From assembly GCA_037176905.1 (NCBI GenBank), contig JBBBWG010029999.1:1-45582 (forward strand): a DNA stretch of 45,582 nucleotides, read 5' to 3'. Within the stretch, counting starts at the first letter, position 1. Every line of letters starts with the position of its first letter. Origin of the DNA: Azolla pinnata (lineage: Eukaryota > Streptophyta > Polypodiopsida > Salviniales > Salviniaceae). Made by a program: the position numbers and the translations under genes. Positions 23,701 through 32,783 of the stretch are shown here, in pieces. The notes beneath the pieces are model-generated. The model searched no databases and was not told the origin of the DNA. It was given only the letters and a program-made list of their open reading frames with translations.

Positions 23701-26700
23701 AACTCAAAGTGCGAAATCTTGTTACTGGTGCAACTCAAGTACTTCGTGTCGAAGTTCAAAATGCTGCATCTATGGATACGGAATTCAATGGCATATCTGC
23801 CACAGATAACAGTTTAGGCACATACATGATCGTTCTATCTGATGATGAAGGGGGGTTTATGCCTTACCGTATTGACAATTTTTCTGTTGAGGTAATATCC
23901 TGAAGAATGTGTTGTTGCTACATGACCAGGTTTATTACTTTCTTGCAAAAGTCATTTAAAATGGAGAGACATTTTTTCCTCGTATTTTAGAAGCAAAATA
24001 TGTAGATATTGTCAAGTATATTCTGCGTTTTTTTTTGCTGTGTTAACATATTCAAAACTTCCAGCGATTAAGGTTTTACCAGAGCAAATGTCCAGACTTT
24101 GAGACTGTTCTATTGCCGTACTCTTCATGTCCCTATATATGGGATGAGCCATGGCGCCCACATCACCTTGTTTTGGAGGTGAGGGAAACTACAGTTGACT
24201 GAAAATGGGTTTACACCCTACATCTAGATTTTTCATGAATAATGAGGCATGTTTATTATAGATTCCTGGTGAAGGGTGTATTGGGACCTTTGATCTAGAT
24301 GAGATAAAGGAGCATCCTTCTATATGTCTTCCCCTTACACATCAGGTTTAAACATACTACTTTCTTTGATAGTTTTAGGAGCTATGCCTACATATTATTG
24401 ATGAAATGAGACAATACACAATTATCTTTTCTTAGTTAAAGTCTTTGGTTTCATTCTGCAGAAGCCAGAAAGAGTGTTTCTAGTTTCTGTCCATGCTGAA
24501 GGAGCTATCAGGGTTGGTAGTTATTTTCATATAGAATTCCATATTAGTTATTGGAAGTTATTGTATTTATGCAATTACCTGATGGTTTTTGTTCAGGTTT
24601 TAACTTTTCAAGATATGAATTTGCATCCACTAAGGATTGGAGTTATACAAGGACCCCCAAACCTGGGGTTAACACATGATCCGAATACTGTCTATAAATT
24701 CAATCTGAATTTCAGCTTTGAATCGGTTGGGTTATCCGTCATCAACCTTTCTCCACAGGTATAAGATATAAATTCAAATTCTGCTATGGGTGATTTTATG
24801 GAAAGGATATGCATACTAACACAATTCCATGCACCGATTAAAGCAATTTTCAAGATTTGAAGTCTCCGAAGTATGCTGTTTTTTTATGCATATCTATTTA
24901 TAGCGTATTTCTGTTTTACTTATCATTCTATATTCACTTAATGCTTAATGTTTTGACAGAGATGTAATTTCAATTTATTCTAACTTATTAGTTTTGGATG
25001 ATACTTGAAAGCTTTTTTTTTCTCTTGTTACTTAAACTATTGTGTTGTTGTAGGTCATAGGTTATTGTGTTTGTTTTATTTCTTCTTCCATTCTATATTT
25101 GTTCTGACATTTATTATTAAAACAATTAATAGCAAATGATTGAAACCAACATCTTTTCTATGAAAATCTAAAGTGATTTGTTAGGGGCAGCCTGTTTTCT
25201 GCCTAGTTGAAGGAATGTCAACATCTGTTTGGTGATTAGTCTGAACGTTTTAGGACTGCCCAAGCTTCTGATTCACAGCTGTTTTATTACTCAGGAAATA
25301 CTGTTTATGTCTGCAAAAGGAGTAACTTTGCAGCTCCTACAGGGTTCCCATGAAGAAAAGTTGAGTATGAACGTTTCGTTCATTCAAATTGATAACCAAC
25401 TTCCCCTTTCACAATATCCTGTAATGGTCATGGCTGGTAGTTATTCTCCAAATGAACATCTACGGGAGAGTAGAGTAGGAAACATCCCTCCTGGAGATAA
25501 TGGTGGAATTCAGTTTCAGTCATCAGCTTTTACATTATTTGTTAGTAAATGGAGAAATCTTGCAAGCTCTGTTGATTGTTATCAGAAAATTGATGCCAGG
25601 TAATCGAAATATAAATAGATTAGTTTGAAATATAGAATTGAAATATTGTACTCAACAACAATCTAAGATAATTTAGATTTATTCTATGTTTGAATGTTGC
25701 AGATTAGCTTCTGTTCAAGTTCAACTTGATGAACACATAGTTAGCTGTCTTGTGGATTTTGTTGGAGTGTTGTCTGGATCCACAACACATATGGGTCATT
25801 TTGATAATGAATTAAGCCCCGGTCATGCAGCTCAGAACTATGAGTTCCTAGTCGACTCTAACACTAGTGAATTTTATCTAATCAAAGTGTTGAAATGGAA
25901 AGAAATATACAACTCATGGCCTGGACCGCAAGCAGTAAAATGTGCGCAGATCCAGAATCCAAAGCATTTTAGAGGTGGAAGAAAAGCATATATCGAAAAT
26001 CTTTATATTGCACCTATTGAAGTTATTATAAGGTTAGTGCATCTCGTTTATCAATTTCTAATTACTAATTGCACGAATTTGAGATGATTATTAGTCCCAT
26101 TATTTTATATTTATAAATACACAATGTTGTTGATCCAGTTTTTCTAGCGTCTCTTGGTCACACGGGCATAGAGGCAACATGCAGGAAGCATCATTGCTAT
26201 GGAGAACTGGGGGCCCAGTCCAAGTATGGAATAGATGGCTGTATGTAATGAATGTCAAAAGAAACTTTGCATTTATTTTTTGCTGATTTGTTCTGTTTGT
26301 TTGCAGCGAGGTTTGATGGCATTAATTGATATTGAGGGTGCTCCTATCCAGATGAAGGAGCTTTCCCTTGCTCATCCCCTGGCACGATGGGATGCAATCA
26401 GGGGCATTATAATCAAGCATTATACTAGACAATTACTGCATGAAATATACAAGGTCAGTGCCTTTGAGCTCAGATAAAATAATAATTGGTTGTTTTTTCC
26501 TTTTAGATTAAATTACTCTTCAATTTTGTGGTTATCCTTAGGTGCTTGGATCAGCAGGATTTCTTGGCAACCCTATAGGTTTCATCAGAAGCTTAGGATC
26601 AGGAGTGAGAGATTTTGTATCAGTACCAGCACAAAGCTTTGTAAAGGTGAGGCTGTTTTATTCAATTGGCACCAGGTTTGCGTCAGGTTGGTATCTTCCT

Positions 26701-28610
26701 AGGAGTTGTAAACTTTGTGAGCTTTCATAGTTCAGTATGGGCAGTATGTGGGAGTTTTGGTCTATGTATCTTACTTCCATATGTAAACTGTAATGTGATC
26801 AGAGTCCAGGGCAGCTTATGGGAGGATTTGCAATAGGAACACAAAGTCTCGTTAGTAACACTGTGTTTGCTTTAAGCAATGCTGCTACGTTAATGAGTAG
26901 AGCTGCAAAAAAGGTGCGTCTGGAATTGCTGACATAACTTGAATGATAGATACCTCCATATTTAGTTATTTGAATTATTCTGAAACATTTGTATGTCTCA
27001 CAGGGTGTGACCGCTTTTGCTATAGGGCATCAGCGGGACCAGGAATTTCAGGACTATGGTGTGATTAGTGAACTGCTAGAAGTAAATGTTCCATCTCAAT
27101 GAATGCATGTTTCTATACCACCTACCGTTGGATAAACTGCATGATATTGATGTGATTTGCTCTCACCCAGGGACTTACAGGCCTTCTTCAGTCTCCTGTA
27201 ACGGGAGCTGAACAACATGGTATTCCTGGGATTTTATCGGGTAAGAGTTTCATCCATTTGGGTGGAATCATTTATCTTTTGCATAGGAGACTAAATTGAA
27301 TGTTCAAGTTTTTTGTTCTTCGTCACAGATTTACTTTTCTGATAGGAAGCAGGAATAATAAATCTTTCCCAAAACATGAATACCTTTCAATGCAGAAGGT
27401 TTTCTTGAAGTAAAAGGATGGGGCTGAATTACTATCTGCATGTAGAAAGGAACCTTGGGTGAAAAATGTCTGCTTACATTTCAAGGGTTTTTCTCGATAG
27501 GTGTTGCATTGGGGGCAGTGGGCTTGATAGCAAGGCCTGTTGCTAGTATTTTGGAGCTAGCTGGGAGAACAGCTCAAAGCATACGAAGCTGGAGCCAGCC
27601 GATCCAACAAGCAAAACGAGTCCGACCTCCGAGATATATTAATATCCATGGACCGTTACTGCCATACTCGTGGGAAGAAGCCATTGGCCATGCAGTGCTA
27701 AGGGAAGCTGTGGGATCTCACCTTCAAAATGAGGTTTGCACATCTTCCACTGTAAGTAAGTTAAATAAATAATGCCCTCAACCTGCAAGCTAACCAAACA
27801 GTTCCGAAGTATTTTGTTTTTCTTGCCTCATATGTAAGGGAAGCTATGGGATCTCACTTTCAAATTGAGGTTTGCACATCTTCCACTGTAACTAAGATAA
27901 ATAAATAATACCCAACAGTTCCCAAGTTTTTTGTTTTTCTTGCCTCATATGTAGGAGAAGCCACTAGGAGAATCATGTTAAACAAGATATGCGTAGGCAT
28001 TAGTGATTTTATAGCATTTATATAGGGAAGATCATTAGTATATTCTTATACATTGATTTTTTATTTGGTTCATATTTCTCTTTCCTATTCTCTGTGAACA
28101 ACAGGTTTATCCCTTGCTTTATATGGCATCTATACAGGGAAGGCATTAGTACATTCTAACATGCATGCATTGATTGAGGCATCTATATAAGAAGACAGCA
28201 GATTATTTATGTTGATTGATCAAGCTCATCACTGTTTCCTCTTCTCTGTGAAACAACAGGTTTATCTTACATGCAGGCATTTATCAGATCCCGGAAAATA
28301 CATTTTGCTGACAGAAAAGCTTCTTTTAGTGGTAAGGAGCACTGATCAGAATGCAAGTATAGGACCTGAGTGGCTTGTAGACATGGAGATCAGTATCCGT
28401 GATATTTTACATGTTGAGAGAGTTGATCGGTGCCTCAACATTTTGAGGGGATCGCCGGTATACTTTCCAAGGCAGAAGAAGTTGAAGAAGAAGCCCATAG
28501 TGACATCTGGCCCTTTACTGCATGAGTCTATTGAGCTAGGCAGAAGTGCAGATGCTGAGGAGATTGCCGACTGTATAAATCGCTTAACAGATAAGCATCT
28601 AAAATTTTAA
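8899..28610 (+). CDS. VPS13: VPS13-family bridge-like lipid transfer protein (SHRUBBY-like), 47 exons
   Basis: Forty-seven GT-AG exons assemble, with all phases consistent, into one 3017-aa protein; exon coordinates are in the four segment entries that follow. The N-terminus (MASLLEGFVAQFLADYLSNY) is the chorein signature. The middle carries extended lipid-channel sequence and the EPFLEP motif. The SHR-BD/DUF1162 (VAB) domain includes WSRPFPLNPPGG and PYIWDEPW. The C-terminus has the VPS13_C block (LGSAGFLGNPIGFIRSLGSG) and a PH-like end. VPS13 proteins are rod-shaped channels moving lipids between membranes at contact sites. Length and the absence of an obvious N-terminal PH or C2 insertion suggest the SHRUBBY branch of the plant family, which affects root patterning in Arabidopsis, but that subgrouping is inference. 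The start at 8899 is the first ATG fitting the chorein domain. Three splice sites are uncertain: acceptors at 15535, 16618 and 18323. Expression evidence is not visible here. Confidence 0.95.
9463..9613 (+). repeat. two-copy ~76-bp tandem repeat in VPS13 intron 2
   Basis: The word string ATATAGTCAAA-TATCTGCTTT-ATGT-GGTGAAA occurs at about 9466 and again at about 9545 with roughly 80-85% match across the unit. It lies wholly inside intron 2. Confidence 0.65.
15536..20561 (+). other. VPS13: VPS13 segment 2: lipid-channel body, exons 13-25
   Basis: Exons: 15536-15643, 15703-15960, 16164-16288, 16362-16521, 16619-16777, 17119-17220, 17716-17774, 17850-17952, 18031-18243, 18324-18473, 18542-18843, 19080-20340, 20433-20561 (codons 382-1424). 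The largest exon (19080-20340) alone gives 420 codons. Less conserved than the ends, but KVDVQQPVIIYP and IRFVMPTLDITLSE keep the family's repeating beta-strand character. Exon 13 has a weak acceptor (AATGAAG) chosen because the nearby CTGCAG site breaks the frame. Exon 17 could alternatively start upstream, as the short intron 16522-16618 is open in the same frame over its last 36 bases. Confidence 0.82.
20632..26453 (+). other. VPS13: VPS13 segment 3: SHR-BD/DUF1162 (VAB) adaptor domain region, exons 26-41
   Basis: Exons: 20632-20769, 20879-21463, 21564-21635, 21740-22228, 22325-22514, 22614-23289, 23397-23513, 23618-23891, 24065-24178, 24262-24345, 24462-24512, 24597-24758, 25295-25599, 25703-26032, 26139-26223, 26307-26453 (codons 1425-2697). 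Starts with VAWEPFLEPC, the family's WEP-EP motif. APYWLQNDTG, IPFGVLPK, VSCTRRCFLPESES, FVEYGWDWSGAFAPDIL and YIWDEPWRPHHLVLE mark the adaptor-binding domain that docks VPS13 to organelles in yeast and animals. EILFMSAKGVTLQLLQ continues the channel. Confidence 0.88.
27701..27953 (+). repeat. duplication of the VPS13 exon 46 end and its donor
   Basis: Copy 1 (27701-27836) covers the last 33 bases of exon 46, its GTTTGC donor at 27734 and about 100 bases of intron ending CTTGCCTCATATGTA. Copy 2 (27837-27953) repeats this with about 85-90% match, including the same GTTTGC donor at 27870. Reading on from the true donor meets TAA after 12 codons. Confidence 0.85.
28008..28266 (+). repeat. duplication of the VPS13 exon 47 acceptor
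   Basis: Both halves run from CATNTATANAGGGAAG--CATTAGTA to CTCTGTGAACAACAGGTTTATC. Copy 1 is about 28014-28111 with a good acceptor at 28104. Copy 2 is about 28128-28266 with the true acceptor at 28259. The frame after the pseudo-acceptor reads VYPLLYMASIQGRH and then stops. Confidence 0.75.
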
Positions 28611-29340
28611 ATTGTGCTCCATTGCAACTTAATACAATCAAATCTCTCATTTTTTTTTTTCCCAATTGAAAGGACATATAAGTGGGATTTGTGTGCTCCA
28701 AAACACATACACAAGAGAATGCAGACTGGCTATGCTTGGGTAAATATGGGCCATTGGGAAAAAAATTTGATGTTGTACAATAAGAGTGTAAAAAAAGAGT
28801 ACAAAAAGAGCAGTGGCCTACTTGAGACAAAAAGAGTGTGCTGTATATACAGATGGGTATCTGATTCCTTAATTCTCTTTCTTGATGTCTGAAATATAGT
28901 CCTCTGTATCTGAAAATGGTCATTTTCTCAAGCATCTCTGCCCCCACATTCCTCTTATAACAAGATTTGTCAGGGTATGTATGTAATGCTGAACTTCAAT
29001 GTGCATGTTGGGATGAGACAGATAGGGGTAGCACACATGTCCCAATTATACTGGAGTCCATTGTGAGCTTGATGATGTGGTTCATATCATATTGGAAAGA
29101 GGGTAATTGTTTTGCTGATATGGATGAAAGCACATACATATATTCACTGCACTAAATTGAAAGAGAAATAAAGAGCTATGGAGGCTTTGTTCTCCAAGAT
29201 TCCAAAAGCTTTGCAACATGTGTATTTGAGAGAGATGGGTAGTTTATTGGTTTGAATGCTTTTTATGGCTGTTGTTTTTGTCTTTTATCTACACTAATAG
29301 TTGCCATGCAACATAATTGTGGAAACTGTTAAATCAACTT
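28611..29340 (+). other. VPS13 3' region, no gene recognised
   Basis: AT-rich sequence following the VPS13 stop. An AATAAA at 29167-29172 is a candidate poly(A) signal, about 560 bases after the stop; nearer, weaker AATAAG-like words exist. Short open frames here resemble nothing. Confidence 0.5.
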
Positions 29341-29995
29341 TCCTTAGGTACTTTAAAAAACCCGTCGAACAAAAAACCTATATAACATATACCCAATTGC
29401 TCTAGAAACCCTATCAAATAAGAAACCATTCCTCAAACTCTTATTATAACGCATGCCTAATTACTTTAGAGAGCCCATCAAATAAGAAACCATTCTTCAA
29501 ACTCTAATTAAAACACATGTTTAATTACTCTAGAAAGCCATCAAATAAGAAACCATTCCTTAAACTCTAACTATTACACATACCCAATTACTCTAGCAAG
29601 CCCATTAAATAAGAAACCATTCCTTAAACTCTTAACTATTACATGTACCCAATTACTCTAGAAAGCGCATCAAATAAGAAACCATTCCTCAAACTCAGAG
29701 TATAACACATGCCCAATTGCTCTAGAAAGCCCATCAAATCAAAAATCATTCTTCAAGCTCCAACTATAACACATACCCAATTACTCTATAAAGGCCATCA
29801 GAATAAGAAATCAATCCTCAAGCTCCAACTAGTACCACATACCCAATTACTCAAGAAAGCCCATCAGATACGAAATCAATCAAGCTCCACCCAAACCACA
29901 TACCGGATTACTCTTACCCGATTGCTTTAGAAAACTCATCAAATAAGAAATCGATCCTCGAGCTGCAGCTATACACCACATACCCAAGTACTCTT
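29341..29995. repeat. ~63-bp minisatellite, about 10 copies
   Basis: Unit: CCCAATTACTCTAGAAAGCC, then CATCAAATAAGAAACCATTC, then CTCAAACTCTAACTATAACA and CATA. Copies start near 29391, 29455, 29519, 29583, 29646, 29711, 29776, 29842, 29905 and 29980, diverging to the right (CAATCCTCAAGCTCC variants). It ends immediately before the DPH4 promoter/leader. Confidence 0.88.
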
Positions 29996-30050
29996 ATGGA
30001 TGAGTAGGGCTATTTATGTAGAGTTTGTCAAAACATCCTCCTCTACTTTT

Positions 30051-30213
30051 CATTCATTCATTCTTCTTCTTCCCTTCTCTCAATTCTTCTTCTTCTTCTT
30101 CTTCTTATTCATTCATTCATTCTTCTTCTTCCCTTCTCTCAATTCTTCTTCTTCTTCTTCTTCTTATTCATTCTTCTTCTTCTTTCTTCCCTACTCTGAA
30201 TTCTTCTTCTTCT
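30051..30213 (+). repeat. ~60-bp pyrimidine repeat in the DPH4 leader
   Basis: Three copies of CATTCATTCATTCTTCTTCT, TCCCTTCTCTCAATTCTTCT and (TCT)n fill the presumed 5' leader. A CT-rich leader is common in plants; here it is a tandem repeat. The frame upstream of the DPH4 start happens to be open to an ATG at 30000, giving a Phe/Ser-rich stretch that I treat as non-coding. Confidence 0.75.
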
Positions 30214-30221
30214 GCGTTGCA

Positions 30222-30848
30222 ATGGGAGCCGCGCAACGAACACATTACGAGGCGCTAGGCGTCGCCCACGATGCAACTTACGCCCAGATCAGAGCCTCCT
30301 ATCTCTCCTCCCTCCTGCTCCTCCATCCTGACAAACAGCTCCCCGCTCCGGAGCCCCATTCTGCTTCCGCGCCGTCGTCTTCGTCATCGTCTTCGTCGCC
30401 ATCTGGTGGCTCCTCTAGGTCTTTCTTGGCGATTCAGGAGGCTTGGAATGTACTCAAGGACCCAGCCAAGCGCTCTTCCTATGATCTTCAGCTCCTCTCC
30501 AAGTTACGGTCCGTCTCGTATGACGCGAACAATGCCGTAGAGCATGTTTCTCTCGGGGATATGAACATGGAAACGTGCCCGTCTTCTGACGATGGCGATG
30601 GCGATGGTGATGCTGGGCCAGGAGATGTTTTCTATGTATACCCTTGTAGGTGTGGTGATTTCTTCAGCGTTTCTCGAACAGAACTTCAGGAATTAGAGCT
30701 TGAGGAAACTAATCGATGTGGTCCTCATGATCAGCATTCTGCCAAATCTTTGATCATACCTTGCTCCTCATGTTCTCTTCGAATAGGACTCACCTTATCG
30801 GATAACAAGATTCAAAAAGAAGAACAGAATCGTGGTAGGTTTGATTGA
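30222..30848 (+). CDS. DPH4: DPH4-type J-domain, CSL zinc-finger protein (diphthamide synthesis)
   Basis: Intronless, 208 aa. Residues 6-95 form a J domain (THYEALGVAHDATYAQIRAS, HPD at 35-37, then SFLAIQEAWNVLKDPAKRSS). Residues 137-187 form a DPH-type (CSL) zinc site: FYVYPCRCGDFF with Cys142 and Cys144, then IPCSSCSLRIGL with Cys181 and Cys184. This pairing defines DPH4/DNAJC24, which supplies electrons or chaperones the first step of diphthamide formation on elongation factor 2 in the cytosol. Two low-complexity inserts are present: poly-Ser (residues 49-66) between the HPD loop and the next helix, and Asp/Gly repeats at 122-135. The start at 30222 lies five codons before the J domain. 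A donor-like GGTAGG near the end (30836) could allow another C-terminus, but the zinc site is complete without it. It converges on ORM. Confidence 0.95.
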   Translation: MGAAQRTHYEALGVAHDATYAQIRASYLSSLLLLHPDKQLPAPEPHSASAPSSSSSSSSPSGGSSRSFLAIQEAWNVLKDPAKRSSYDLQLLSKLRSVSYDANNAVEHVSLGDMNMETCPSSDDGDGDGDAGPGDVFYVYPCRCGDFFSVSRTELQELELEETNRCGPHDQHSAKSLIIPCSSCSLRIGLTLSDNKIQKEEQNRGRFD

Positions 30849-30899
30849 AAGCTTTTCTTCTGTTTTTGCCCTACCTGTCTAAGAAGATTCGAGGACAAG

Positions 30900-31222
30900 A
30901 GTAGGAATCTAATTTGTTCAAGATTCTTTGTTTAGAGAGACGTACGTTGATTTGTTAGGATCCACCGAACAAAACTTGCCAGATTCTTTGATTCAGACAT
31001 ATATATTTACATGGATTTGTTAGGATCCAGTGAACAAAACTTGCCAATTCTCTGGTTCAGACACATAATATGTGCAGGATTTGAGTGAGCAAAACTTGCC
31101 AGATTCTTTTGGTCAGACTTATGTACATTGATTTGTTAGCATCCAGTGAACAAAATTTACCAGATTATTTTATTCGGGCGTGTGTACATGAATTTGTTGG
31201 GATCCAGTGAATAAAACTTGCG
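30900..31222. repeat. ~60-bp minisatellite downstream of DPH4, about 5 copies
   Basis: Units begin TTTGTTAGGATCCAGTGAAC and continue AAAACTTGCCAGATTCTTTG, then TTCAGACATAT. Starts lie near 30951, 31014, 31074, 31131 and 31192, with 75-85% match between copies. Confidence 0.8.
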
Positions 31223-31569
31223 AGAATCGGTGGAATATGATAGGAAGTTTTACTGTAAAAACTGGTTGTTTTATTCTGGCCTTCTATAATGTAGAAAGGA
31301 GCTTGGCTATAGAATTTGTTCAATTTTCGGTCGGCCCCATGGTTAGGAGTAAATTACCAAAAGATTTGGGGGCCAGGGTTTAGGGTTTAAATGTAATCAT
31401 GGTGGAGGCTGAACTTAAACGCTGTCATGATAGGAATATGGTTGCGAGAATCGTTGGAATATGCTAGGAAGTTTTACTGTAAAGACTGGTTGTTTTATTC
31501 TGGCCTGCTATCATGTAGAAAGGAGCTTAGCTATAGAATTTGTTCAATTTTCAGTCGGCCCCATGGTTA
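31220..31569. repeat. 126-bp direct duplication with 224-bp period
   Basis: Positions 31220-31345 and 31444-31569 share the string from GCGAGAATCG to CGGCCCCATGGTTA at about 93% match. The spacer between them includes a short TTTAGGG block at 31376-31388. No coding potential is evident. Confidence 0.88.
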
Positions 31570-31646
31570 AAACATACTCATGGGTTTTAGGGTTTAGGGT
31601 TTAGGATTTAGGATTTAGGATTTAGGGTTTAAACATACTCATGGGT
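31570..31646. repeat. TTTAGGG interstitial telomeric tract flanked by 16-bp direct repeats
   Basis: The tract 31586-31630 is made of TTTAGGG units with three TTTAGGA variants. It is bounded by perfect direct repeats of AAACATACTCATGGGT at 31570-31585 and 31631-31646. The layout is that of an insertion with duplicated target or of fill-in repair at a break. Confidence 0.88.
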
Positions 31647-32676
31647 GGAAGATGAATTTGTACACTGTCATTTCTGTTGTAATGAAAGGAATCAATGTGG
31701 TCCAGAGAGATCTCACTTTCAATCACAGCTTCCTTGACGTCCAAGTGTTCATCATTACACATCTGGCCAGTAGACACATGAGACTGTCAGAAAATGGTTA
31801 TGTTCTGCAAGACAATTTTTATCCTGACCCCTGTTCTTCCTGATCATAACTCTTTGCTACGTACCATAGTTACTAGTCTGTGAAGGCCCAAGCAAGAAAT
31901 ATTTCCTGTGTTTCTATTGCAACAGAATGGCTAGCATGTAGTAAAAAAAGAACCAGCTTTTTGCATGATTGTCGAATATTCTGTTCTCAAGCTCCGAATC
32001 TTGACTGGCCAAGGATAATGATACTAGGACGGGTTACCTAAACTGTATTGGTGAAGTTTGTTAGTACTAGAAACGATACTAGGCATATGTTAGTACTGTG
32101 AAATCTTCACAGGGTCAATATTCAAGACTTTGAGAACTATATTTCTGTCTTTTTGGTTACATGTAACAACCAAGAGAGGGATCTTTTAAATTATTTTACA
32201 TAACTGAGGAAACAATGAAACAACGAAATATGTGCTCTAGTGCTTCAATAATACATGCCCATTTCATCTTCTTCTGCATCTACATTAGATCTGCACTGTG
32301 TGGGGCATAGACCAAGCAAATTCCTATAGCACTATAGTTGTATGTTGACTGTAGGTAGAAAACATCTGGTTTTCAATCCCCTGCTGCTTAATAAGCTGTA
32401 AAAACTAAATATTTATGCAGTTTGCTGTAAGTTGAATGAATTAGATATGCACAGTTTTGTAGTTAAATAATGAAAAGGAAAAAATTTGTGGTTTTTGGTT
32501 CACTACATTGCCTTTAACATGCATTACGCTTGATGATCTTGTACCTCCTGCAAAAGAGTTTGCTGCTCAAATTCATTCTGTAAAATATGCAAGTTGTAGA
32601 AACAATGACCTTTGGTAAAAGTGCAAGAGCGTAGCCAACAATTAACTGTTTGCCAAAAACAAATAACAATTTCTAC
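31647..32676. other. spacer between converging DPH4 and ORM, no gene recognised
   Basis: Only short open frames (longest 31652-31843, 63 codons), none recognised. The right-hand part below 32677 is probably beyond the ORM poly(A) site. No RNA gene seen. Confidence 0.5.
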
Positions 32677-32682
32677 TTTATT
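32677..32682 (-). terminator. candidate poly(A) signal of ORM
   Basis: AATAAA on the minus strand (TTTATT on plus), about 100 bases after the ORM stop codon, a normal plant spacing. Confidence 0.45.
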
Positions 32683-32783
32683 AAGTGCTGAAAGATATAC
32701 AAAAGTTGGTCCACTATAGGACGTGGTGTGCCTCATCGAAGAACTGTAAGCCCTTCAGCTTTTCCTTTCCTCTACCATGATCT

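Larger units (their letters stand above)
26542..28610 (+). other. VPS13: VPS13 segment 4: VPS13_C and PH-like end, exons 42-47
   Basis: Exons: 26542-26646, 26803-26913, 27004-27081, 27171-27240, 27486-27733, 28260-28610 (codons 2698-3017 plus TAA). LGSAGFLGNPIGFIRSLGSG and GLTGLLQSPVTGAEQHGIPG followed by GFFSIGVALGAVGLIARPV match the amphipathic VPS13_C region. The last exon (GKYILLTEKLLLVVRS and onward) resembles the C-terminal PH-like domain used for membrane binding. Intron 46 (27734-28259) is unusual because both of its edges are duplicated inside it. Confidence 0.88.

Noticed and set aside
30000-30221. In-frame N-terminal extension of DPH4 from an ATG at 30000
   Set aside because: Would add a Phe/Ser-only stretch from the CTT leader repeat; the J domain begins five codons after ATG 30222 as in family members.
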